A DNA stretch of 64,000 bases from Streptomyces himalayensis subsp. himalayensis (lineage in GTDB: Bacteria; Actinomycetota; Actinomycetes; Streptomycetales; Streptomycetaceae): positions 124,001-188,000 of the forward strand of contig NZ_JACEHE010000010.1 in NCBI RefSeq assembly GCF_013778455.1, read 5' to 3'. The stretch's first letter is position 1. Each line of letters begins with the position of its first letter. Positions 1 through 7,035 of this stretch are shown piece after piece. The notes under the pieces were generated by a model. That model was not told where the DNA came from and searched no databases. It saw only the letters and a program-made list of their open reading frames with translations. The position numbers and the translations under genes were made by a program.

Positions 1-221
1 GATTCCGTGTCGGCATACGGGTATCACCGGGCTCCCGTGTCGGGGTGCCGCCGGGCGTCACAGGCAGCGCGGTGCGCTCGCTCTGCCTGTGCGGCTCGCC
101 GCCCGGCCGGGTCCGGTGCCGTTGTCCACCGGGACCCGCTTCACTGGCACCCCTCCTCGAGGGCGGGCCCGGAGACGGGGACGCGTCGTGCGGGCCTGCC
201 CAGAGTCCTGTTGCCGGTCTA

Positions 222-1622
222 TCAGTCGTCGTCCCCGTCCCACGGGCCGGTGATGGCGAGCAGGATGCCCGGGCTCTGGATGTTGGCGAACAGCGTCGAC
301 TTGTCGGGAGAGAAGGTGACGCCGGCGAACTCGCTGTAGCTCGGGGCATCCGCGGTGCCGGTGTTCACCTGGTTGCGGGCGATCGGGTAGGTCTGGCCCT
401 CGAGGGTGGCGCCGAAGAGGTGCTGCAGACCATCGCCGTCGGTGGCAAGCACCAGGCCGCCGTAGGGGGAGACGGTGATGTTGTCCGGACCGTCGAAGGG
501 ACCGTCTACGGCCGGGTCCGGGTTCACGGCCAGCAGCAGCTTGAGCGTGATGGTCTGGTTGCTCGGGTCGAGGTACCACACCTGCCCGTCGTGCTGGACA
601 GGGCTCTCGGAACCGGCGTAGCTGGAGACGAAGTACACGCCGCCGTCGCCCCACCACATGCCCTCGAGCTTGCGCGCGCGGGTGACCTCGCCTGCCGCGA
701 ACTGCTTGCGCACGGAGGTGGTACGGGCGTCCCGGTCCGGCACGTTGACCCACTGCAGCTTGTACATGGTGCCGAGCTTCGTCGCCCGGGAGAGGTCGTC
801 GACGAACTGACCGTTGCTGTCGAAGCACTTGAACGCCTCGAACACACCCGCGTCCGCGGCCAGGGTCTTGAACTGGCCGGGCCCGTGCTTGAAGTCCTTC
901 GGCGGGGTCCAGCGGTAGAGCAGGCCGTTGGGGCTGGAGGCGTCCTCGGTGAGGTAGACGGGGCCGTGGCCCTCGTCGATCACCACGGCCTCGTGCGCGA
1001 ACCGGCCCAGGGCCTTGATCGGCTGGGGGTTCTGGTTGGCTGCGGCGTTGCGCGGGTCCACCTCGAAGACGTACCCGTGGTCCTTGGTCATGCCGTTGCT
1101 GCCGGCCTTGGCCTCGGTCTCCTCACAGGTGAGCCAGGTGCCCCACGAGGTGGACCCGCCGGCGCAGTTGGTGGAGGTACCGGCGATGCCGACCCACTCA
1201 CGCACCGCGCCTCCGGAGGAGATCTCGACGACGGTGCAGCCGCCGGCCGCTGCCGGGTCGTACACCAGCCCGTCCAGGTGCGGCACGGGGTGGGAAGCGG
1301 TGGCCAGCGGGTCCTTGATCTCATGGTTGTTCACCAGCAGGGTGGCGCCGTTGTCACCCGCGAAGGCGGCGGTGCCGTCGTGCTTGTTCGGGGTGGGCTG
1401 GCCCGACACCAGCCTGGTCTCGCCGGCCCGGGTGAGGATCCGGTAGGAGAAACCCCGGGGCAGGGCCAGCACTCCCTTGGGGTCGTCGACCAGCGGGCCG
1501 AAGCCGATGCTGTCAGCGACGGCGCCAGGCGCCGTGGCGAGCACCTCCACGCTCCCGGCCAGCATGACTCCGGCTGCGGCAAACATGGAACGGTTGAGGA
1601 AGTCCCTGCGGTTGAGCGGCAT
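222..1622 (-). CDS. PhoX-like (DUF839) Tat-exported phosphatase
   Basis: Secreted beta-propeller protein of the PhoX/DUF839 family, whose characterised members are Ca/Fe-dependent alkaline phosphatases that release phosphate from organic esters outside the cell. The 466-aa product begins MPLNRRDFLNRS, a twin-arginine signal, followed by a hydrophobic stretch to about residue 40. The rest has the family's features: VNNHE near residue 95, WGTWLTCEETE near 165, and repeated strands such as RFAHEAVVID. ATG at 1622 is chosen because AGGAG lies 6 nt upstream and the Tat motif then sits at the N-terminus; an in-frame upstream start would bury it. A probable PHO box lies about 110 bp upstream. The gene is downstream of a two-component pair on the same strand. 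A paralogue sits at 31432-32940. The family call is firm; substrate is inferred. Confidence 0.88.
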   Translation of the reverse strand: MPLNRRDFLNRSMFAAAGVMLAGSVEVLATAPGAVADSIGFGPLVDDPKGVLALPRGFSYRILTRAGETRLVSGQPTPNKHDGTAAFAGDNGATLLVNNHEIKDPLATASHPVPHLDGLVYDPAAAGGCTVVEISSGGAVREWVGIAGTSTNCAGGSTSWGTWLTCEETEAKAGSNGMTKDHGYVFEVDPRNAAANQNPQPIKALGRFAHEAVVIDEGHGPVYLTEDASSPNGLLYRWTPPKDFKHGPGQFKTLAADAGVFEAFKCFDSNGQFVDDLSRATKLGTMYKLQWVNVPDRDARTTSVRKQFAAGEVTRARKLEGMWWGDGGVYFVSSYAGSESPVQHDGQVWYLDPSNQTITLKLLLAVNPDPAVDGPFDGPDNITVSPYGGLVLATDGDGLQHLFGATLEGQTYPIARNQVNTGTADAPSYSEFAGVTFSPDKSTLFANIQSPGILLAITGPWDGDDD

Positions 1623-1728
1623 TTCGTCTCCTGTGCGAATGGACATCGGCCGACGCATACGGCGTCGGCGCGGCGCCCATCCTGGCCACGCCAGGAGAAT
1701 GCGGCAGAAAGCAGAGGAGAATCGGAGC

Positions 1729-1750
1729 GTTCACTTCTACTTCACCGCTC
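1729..1750 (+). promoter_or_regulatory. Candidate PHO box (PhoP site)
   Basis: Two adjacent 11-nt direct repeats, GTTCACTTCTA and CTTCACCGCTC, match the Streptomyces PhoP repeat (GTTCACC plus four spacer bases) at 6/7 and 6/7 positions. A tandem CTCATCTTT pair follows directly at 1750-1767. The site lies about 107-128 bp before the start of the phosphatase gene at 1622, with the repeats on the opposite strand. Control of a phosphatase by phosphate starvation would fit, but this is inference from motif and position. Confidence 0.45.
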
Positions 1751-1820
1751 TCATCTTTCTCATCTTTATGCCTTTCTTGTCCGGCCTTCTCTGTCCGCCC
1801 CGCCCGAACGGCCGGGCCGG

Positions 1821-2504
1821 TCAGGTCGCGTCCGGCGGATCGAGCCGGTAGCCGCGGCCGCGGACGGTGGTGATGCAGTCGGCGCCGATCTTGCGGCGGA
1901 GGTAACGCACGTACACATCCACGACGTTGGAGGCTTCGTCGGCCTCGTATCCCCACACCGCGGACAGCAACTGCTCACGGGGCACCACGCGCCCGGCGTT
2001 ACGCATCAGGACCTCCAGGAGCGCGAACTCGCGAGGGCTGAGGTCGACGATCCTGCCGTTCACGCGGGCCTGGCGCGTGCGTCTGTCGAGGGAGACACCG
2101 GCGCGGTACAGCGCCGAGTTGTCGCCGTCCTGCAGCCGGAGCCGTATGCGCGCGAGCAGTTCCTCGAAGCGGAACGGTTTCGGCATGTAGTCGTTGGCGC
2201 CTTGTTCGAGGCCTTTCACCGTGTCCGTGAGACCGGTACGCGCGGTGAGGATGATCACCGGCAGTGGGCAGGACACCGCGCGGAGCTGGGACAGGACCGC
2301 GAAACCGTCCTCCTCCGGCAGGCCGAGATCGAGTACGAGGAGGTCGAAGTCGCCGGACAGCGCCTGGTGGCGGGCGTCCGGGCCGTTGGTGACGACGGTG
2401 GTCAGGAAGCCGTGGGAGCGGAGCCCTTTTTCCACGAACGACGCGATATGGGCTTCGTCTTCGGCGATGAGGATATGGGCGGAAGGGTTCTCTGCTGGTC
2501 GCAT
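1821..2504 (-). CDS. OmpR/PhoB-family response regulator
   Basis: A 227-aa two-component response regulator. The receiver domain (about residues 8-120) has the acidic pocket EDE, the phosphoacceptor aspartate in LVLDLGLPEEDG, the conserved T in IILTAR and the K in YMPKPF. A winged-helix Trans_reg_C domain follows (about 130-222), ending in VVDVYVRYLRRKI and TVRGRGYRL. ATG at 2504 has AAGGTG 3 nt upstream. The start lies inside the 3' end of the kinase gene (about 100 nt overlap), so the two are translationally linked and must be a cognate pair. The DNA target is not visible from sequence; nearby candidates are the SulP-carbonic anhydrase and the phosphatase gene. Confidence 0.93.
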   Translation of the reverse strand: MRPAENPSAHILIAEDEAHIASFVEKGLRSHGFLTTVVTNGPDARHQALSGDFDLLVLDLGLPEEDGFAVLSQLRAVSCPLPVIILTARTGLTDTVKGLEQGANDYMPKPFRFEELLARIRLRLQDGDNSALYRAGVSLDRRTRQARVNGRIVDLSPREFALLEVLMRNAGRVVPREQLLSAVWGYEADEASNVVDVYVRYLRRKIGADCITTVRGRGYRLDPPDAT

Positions 2505-4000
2505 GTCACCTTGTGAAGAGGGATTCTGAGGGTGAAGGTCGCCCCGTGACCGGGGTGGTTGTCCAATGTGACCGTGCCGTGGTGGGCTTCGGCGATGGCC
2601 TTGACGATCGCCAGACCGAGGCCCGCGCCGCCGGACCCGCGCGCGCGGCCCCCGCGCGCGAACCGCTCGAAGATGCGGTCCTGTTCGGCCGGGGGCACGC
2701 CGGGGCCGCTGTCCCGGACCCAGAGTTCGGCGAAACCGTCGTGTGCGCGTCCGCCGATCCAGATGCGCGCGTGCTCCTGGGTGTGCTGGGCCGCGTTCTG
2801 CGCGAGCTGGATCAGTGCCTGGGTCAGCAGCTGCCGGTCGCCGTGCAGCACCCAGGGGCGTGTGTCGTCGGCGAGTTCGAGCAGCCAGCGGCGCGGCGCC
2901 AGGGCCGACGCCTTGACGTACACCTCCTCGACCAGCTCCGGCAGGACGACGTGACCGGGCTTCAGCGGTTCGGGGCGGCGCGCCTGGGCGAGCATCAGCA
3001 GCTCCTCCACGATGCGGTTCATCCGGCGCAGTTCGTCGGTGGCCACGTCGACCGATCTCTGGCGGGCGACCGGGTCGTCGTCGAGCAGCTCCAGATGGCC
3101 GAGGATGATCGTGATGGGGGTGCGCAGCTCGTGGCCGGTGTCGTCGATGAACTGCCGCTGCGTGGCGAACGACTCCTCGAGACGGTCGAGCATGGCGTTG
3201 AAGGTCGTCGCCAGCTGGGATATCTCGTCCTCGTCGTGGACCGCGATACGGGCCGTGAGGTCGGACTCGTTGATCGACCGGGCCGTGTCCCGGAGCTGCA
3301 CGAGCGGAAAGATGATGCGTCCGGCGAAGACCCAGCCCACACCGGCGGCCAGGATCAGCGCGCTGATGCCCAGGAGCACTTGCCTCCGGATGGCGTCGCG
3401 GATCTCGGCGCGCTCCTTCTCGGTGAACGTGGCGACGACGAGGACACCCCGAGAGAGATCCCCCTCGACCGTCACGGGCACCGTCACGTACCGGATGGGC
3501 CCGGCAGCGGTGGTGGCGTCCCCATAGGCGGGCCGGTCCGCGGCCGCGAACCGGGCCACCAGGGCGGGGTCGGTGTCCAGCCGGGCCGGAGGTTCGATGC
3601 CCGTACGGCGAAAGGGTGCTCCGTCGACAAGGGAGAGCAGCGTCTGGTGCCGGTCGGGAACCTGGTTCTGCAGGACGGACACGAACAGGTCGCGGACGCC
3701 GTATCGCGGGTCGTCCGTTCTCGGGCGGTGGCCCTTCGTGAAGGCCCGGAACTCCCGGATCTCGTTGGCGAGTTCCGCGTCGACACGCTCGTTGAGGCGC
3801 GCCGAGAAGATGAAGCTCTCGGCGACGGTGATGAGGCCGAGGGTGAGAACGACGAGCAGCAGCATGCGCCAGAGCAGCCGCTGCCGGATCGAGCGGAACC
3901 CACGGCGCCGGAAGAGGCCCGGGCGCGCACTCACCTGCTGCGGCTGCTCTGACGGTTGCGGCACGTCAGCCGTCGTCACCGCCGCCGTCATCTCCGCCAT
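2402..4000 (-). CDS. Sensor histidine kinase
   Basis: Membrane histidine kinase of about 532 aa and partner of the regulator at 1821-2504. In order: a cytoplasmic N-terminus, TM1 (about 40-65), an extracytoplasmic sensor of about 140 residues, TM2 (about 210-232), HAMP (about 235-285), dimerisation domain with the phosphorylated His in DDTGHELRTP, and an ATPase domain with N box NAAQHT, G1 DSGPGVP and G2 GGAGLGLAIVKAIAEAHHG. ATG at 4000 is preferred (GGAG just upstream); GTG at 4018 and ATG at 3991 are alternatives. The last ~34 residues have no kinase homology and are encoded in the overlap with the regulator gene. The first codons also overlap the end of the upstream secreted-protein gene, suggesting one operon. 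Confidence 0.9.
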   Translation of the reverse strand: MAEMTAAVTTADVPQPSEQPQQVSARPGLFRRRGFRSIRQRLLWRMLLLVVLTLGLITVAESFIFSARLNERVDAELANEIREFRAFTKGHRPRTDDPRYGVRDLFVSVLQNQVPDRHQTLLSLVDGAPFRRTGIEPPARLDTDPALVARFAAADRPAYGDATTAAGPIRYVTVPVTVEGDLSRGVLVVATFTEKERAEIRDAIRRQVLLGISALILAAGVGWVFAGRIIFPLVQLRDTARSINESDLTARIAVHDEDEISQLATTFNAMLDRLEESFATQRQFIDDTGHELRTPITIILGHLELLDDDPVARQRSVDVATDELRRMNRIVEELLMLAQARRPEPLKPGHVVLPELVEEVYVKASALAPRRWLLELADDTRPWVLHGDRQLLTQALIQLAQNAAQHTQEHARIWIGGRAHDGFAELWVRDSGPGVPPAEQDRIFERFARGGRARGSGGAGLGLAIVKAIAEAHHGTVTLDNHPGHGATFTLRIPLHKVTCDQQRTLPPISSSPKTKPISRRSWKKGSAPTAS

Positions 4001-4427
4001 CGTCTCCACTGCTGGCACTGGGGGTTACGGTCGGTGTCGGGCTTCCCGTATCCCCGCTGCTGGCAGGGAGCGGGGATACGGGGCGCACCGGCTCCGCCTC
4101 GGAGGAGGGACGGCGCTCCGGCGTGGCCGACCGGGTCGGGGTCGGTTCGGCCACGTCTGATATGCCGTCATCATCCGAGGCGGAGCCGGTCGGCTGCCCC
4201 GTCTGCCGGGGCGAACCGACCGACGACGGGTGGGTCTCCAGCCTGGCGCCGTCTTCGTACGGCCAGCCTGAAGGCCCCGCCGCCGACGCCGCGGGCGTGC
4301 GTTCGACGACCACCGGGTCACCGAGCTGCGGGGCCGGGGCCCGCTCCGCACCGATCACCGGGACAGCGGTGACCAGGGCAAGGGCGAGCGAGGCGACGAC
4401 CGTACGGATCCGGCGGGCTCTGGTCAT
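3966..4427 (-). CDS. Small secreted low-complexity protein, unknown function
   Basis: I do not recognise this 153-aa protein. It has a cleavable-type signal (MTRARRIRTVVASLALALV, then ALVTAVPVIGA) and no further membrane segment. The rest is rich in Pro, Ser, Thr, Glu and Asp and ends in an acidic Asp-Gly tail, GDDGGDDGGGDDG. Such a tail could bind Ca2+ or another cation, but that is a guess. Its ATG overlaps the stop of the SulP-carbonic anhydrase gene as ATGA, and its 3' end overlaps the start of the sensor kinase. That places it in the middle of one transcription unit, and it could be an accessory of the kinase's external sensor. Confidence 0.65.
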   Translation of the reverse strand: MTRARRIRTVVASLALALVTAVPVIGAERAPAPQLGDPVVVERTPAASAAGPSGWPYEDGARLETHPSSVGSPRQTGQPTGSASDDDGISDVAEPTPTRSATPERRPSSEAEPVRPVSPLPASSGDTGSPTPTVTPSASSGDDGGDDGGGDDG

Positions 4428-6757
4428 GCGGGCACGTGCTCCCGGGTCTGGTCGCTGTCGGCCTCGGCGTCCGCCGCGGCGTCCGCGATGGCGGGGACCT
4501 TCTTGGCGCCGACGGGGCTGTAGGTGCCGGTGGCCGGGTCCAGCAGGTGCATCTCCGCCGCGGCGATGTCGAAGAACATGCCGGTGAGCTGCAGCGTCCC
4601 TGCCTCAACCCGCTCGCTGACGGCCGGGTAGGCGAGCAGGTTGTCCAGCTGCTGGAGGACGTTGAGCCGTCCCAGCCGGTCCTGCTCCGACCTGGCCGCT
4701 TCCCCGGCCTCCTCCGAGTCGACGCGGTACCGGGCCATCGTGTGGGTGCCGTGCGCCAGCCACGCGTCCAGCGCGCTGGCACCTTCGCCGCCCGCGCCGT
4801 CGAGCAGCGCGCCCATGGCACCGCAACCCGAGTGGCCGCACACGGTGATCGTGCTCACCCCGAGGACCGCGGTGGCGTACTCGATCGCGGCGGCCACGGA
4901 CACGTCGGCGTCGGCGAACGCACCGTCCTCACCGGGACGCGGAACGAGATTTCCCACATTGCGCACGGTGAACAGATCACCGGGGCCGCTCGCCGTCATC
5001 AGATGCGGCACGAGACGGGAGTCGGAACACGTGATGAACAGTTGGGAAGGCTTCTGGCCCTCCTTCGCGAGTTCGGCGAGGACGGGCCGTACCAGGGGTG
5101 CGGTGACGCGCTGGAACTCGCTGACCCCGTGCAGCAGATGGGCCTTCGGGGCCGCCTCGGGCCGCCGCTGCGTCCACGGGAAGAGCCAGGCGGCGCCGGT
5201 CACGATGGACTTGCGGCCGCCCGGGGTGCCGGAGACGTTGTCCTCGTACCAGCTCTCGTGCACCTCGTCGACGTCCACCCGGCCGCCCATACGCTCGTGC
5301 GTGACGCGCCAGTTGTGCAGGGCCTCGAACGCGGCGTGGTCCATGTAGTCCACGTTCAGGTCGACATCGACGCGCGCGCCCGCCGGGATCTCCGCCAGGG
5401 TCCGGTTCAGCGGGGGCACGGCGGCGAAGGTCAGGGAGCCCTCGACCACCACGTGCCAGTAGTTGTCCTTGTGCTCGGTACGGATCTTGGTGTGCGTCAG
5501 CCGGTAGAGCGCCTGCAGTATGGCGACGACGATGCCGAGCGCCACACCCTCCAGCAGGTTCAGCTCCACGACGGCGAACGCGGTGACGACATAGATCGTC
5601 AGTTCCCGGTGGCGCTTGAGCTCGCGTATCTCCGCGGGCTTGACCATCCGTACGCCCATCACGACCAGCAGCGCGGCCAGCGCGGCGAGCGGGATCTGCT
5701 CGATCAGCCCGGCGGCCAGGACGACGAAGACGACGACCCAGGTGCCGTGCAGGATGGTCGAGAGACGGCTCTTGGCGCCGGCGGCGACGTTGGTGGAGCT
5801 GCGGACGATCACACCGGTGACGGGCAGACCACCCAGCAGACCGGAGGTCGTGTTGCCGAGGCCCTGGCCGATCAGCTCGCGGTTGAGACGGGCGCGCGGG
5901 CCGTCGTGCATGCGGTCCACCGCGACTGCGGAGAGCAGGGACTCGACGCTCGCGATCACCGCCATGGTCAGGGCGGCCAGGGCGATGGCGCTCCAGCTGC
6001 CGTGGGGCATCTCGGGGGCCAGGCCGAGGTCCAGGACGTTCTCGGGCAGGTCGACCCGTGCGGCGCCCAGGCCCAGAGCGGTCGCCGCCACGGTGGCCAG
6101 CACGATCGCCACCAGAGCGGCGGGCACGGCCTGGACCTTCGGCAGCTTCGGCCACAGCAGCATGATGGCGATCACGATCACGCCGACCACCGCGGCCCCC
6201 GAGTTCATGTGCATGACCTGGCCGGGCAGGGCCAGCACGTTCTCGGTGGCGGAACTGTTCGGCTTCCCGCCGAGCACGACGTGGATCTGGGCGAGCGTGA
6301 TCGTGATGCCGATACCGGCCAGCATGCCGTGCACGATGGCCGGCGAGATGGCCAGCGCCGCGCGGGCCACGCGGAGGAAGCCGAGCGCGATCTGGATGAG
6401 ACCGGCCGCCACGGTGATGGCGCAGGTCGCCGCCCAGCCGTACTCGTTCACGAAGCCGGCGACGACCACGGTCAGGCCGGCCGCGGGCCCGCTGGCCTGC
6501 AGCGCGGAGCCACCGGCGAAGCCGACGACGATGCCGCCGACCGCGGCGGCGATCAGGCCCGCGGTGATCGGGGCACCGGAGGCCAGGGCGATTCCGAGCG
6601 ACAGCGGGATCGCGACCAGGAAGACGACGATGGAGGCGGGCAGGTCGTAACGGAGGTTGCCGAACAAGCCCGCCTTCGGTGATCGGGCAGGTCGGTTCTG
6701 CGCCTGATCGTCCGGATGGTTCTCTGGGGCGGTGGTGCGTGAGCTGTGCGACGGCAT
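4424..6757 (-). CDS. SulP-family anion transporter fused to beta-carbonic anhydrase
   Basis: A 777-aa fusion. Residues about 30-420 form a SulP transporter with 10-14 hydrophobic helices (for example RYDLPASIVVFLVAIPLSLG). Residues about 440-520 are a STAS-like domain (VDVDLNVDYMDHAAFEAL). Residues about 560-750 are a beta-class carbonic anhydrase with the zinc and catalytic motif CSDSR and the second zinc motif HSGC in VCGHSGCGAMG. All three zinc ligands and the Asp-Arg dyad are present, so the enzyme should be active. The likely job is to import or export bicarbonate and equilibrate it with CO2 on the inner membrane face. ATG at 6757 is chosen for AGAGGA about 7 nt upstream. Its last codons overlap the next gene as ATGA. 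Sulfate as substrate cannot be excluded. Confidence 0.92.
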   Translation of the reverse strand: MPSHSSRTTAPENHPDDQAQNRPARSPKAGLFGNLRYDLPASIVVFLVAIPLSLGIALASGAPITAGLIAAAVGGIVVGFAGGSALQASGPAAGLTVVVAGFVNEYGWAATCAITVAAGLIQIALGFLRVARAALAISPAIVHGMLAGIGITITLAQIHVVLGGKPNSSATENVLALPGQVMHMNSGAAVVGVIVIAIMLLWPKLPKVQAVPAALVAIVLATVAATALGLGAARVDLPENVLDLGLAPEMPHGSWSAIALAALTMAVIASVESLLSAVAVDRMHDGPRARLNRELIGQGLGNTTSGLLGGLPVTGVIVRSSTNVAAGAKSRLSTILHGTWVVVFVVLAAGLIEQIPLAALAALLVVMGVRMVKPAEIRELKRHRELTIYVVTAFAVVELNLLEGVALGIVVAILQALYRLTHTKIRTEHKDNYWHVVVEGSLTFAAVPPLNRTLAEIPAGARVDVDLNVDYMDHAAFEALHNWRVTHERMGGRVDVDEVHESWYEDNVSGTPGGRKSIVTGAAWLFPWTQRRPEAAPKAHLLHGVSEFQRVTAPLVRPVLAELAKEGQKPSQLFITCSDSRLVPHLMTASGPGDLFTVRNVGNLVPRPGEDGAFADADVSVAAAIEYATAVLGVSTITVCGHSGCGAMGALLDGAGGEGASALDAWLAHGTHTMARYRVDSEEAGEAARSEQDRLGRLNVLQQLDNLLAYPAVSERVEAGTLQLTGMFFDIAAAEMHLLDPATGTYSPVGAKKVPAIADAAADAEADSDQTREHVPA

Positions 6758-6868
6758 GGTGCGTCCTCTACTCAGGCATACGGATACGGACAGCACCCAG
6801 ATAACTGCGACGCGTTGAACCTGCCTGGCTGAGGACCGGGACGCGGATTTGCGATTCGTTTACCCGTA

Positions 6869-6897
6869 CATGAAGTTCCCATGAGGGAACTCTCATG
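6869..6897. promoter_or_regulatory. Palindromic element upstream of the SulP-carbonic anhydrase gene
   Basis: AGTTCCC at 6874-6880 and GGGAACT at 6885-6891 are perfect 7-bp inverted arms around ATGA. They are flanked by a second inverted pair, CATGA at 6869 and TCATG at 6893. The element lies 112-140 bp before the transporter start and 139 bp past the stop of the phosphatase gene at 7036. It could be an operator for the transporter operon or a terminator of the upstream gene; no U-tract follows on the minus strand, which slightly favours an operator. Confidence 0.4.
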
Positions 6898-7035
6898 GAC
6901 TTGGGCCAGGGAATCGGGCCCTCGGGCTACGGAACTCGCATGCTGCCGCCCGGCACGGCGGCCCCTGGCAACGGGACGGCGACGGGGCAGAAGACCTCTC
7001 TCAGCGCAGCTGCCGCTGTCGCTCCAGGGCCGTGG

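Noticed and set aside
1..221. Gene at the left edge
   Set aside because: Frames here have no domain, start signal or continuity with a neighbour; I see only intergenic DNA after the phosphatase stop.
45..2516. Very long plus-strand open frame (823 codons) at the left edge
   Set aside because: It runs antisense across the phosphatase and response regulator genes, whose domains are clear. Long antisense frames are expected in high-GC DNA.
4436..6682. Plus-strand open frame of 748 codons opposite the SulP-carbonic anhydrase gene
   Set aside because: The minus strand encodes complete transporter and carbonic anhydrase motifs; the antisense product is Gly/His/Arg-rich without domains.
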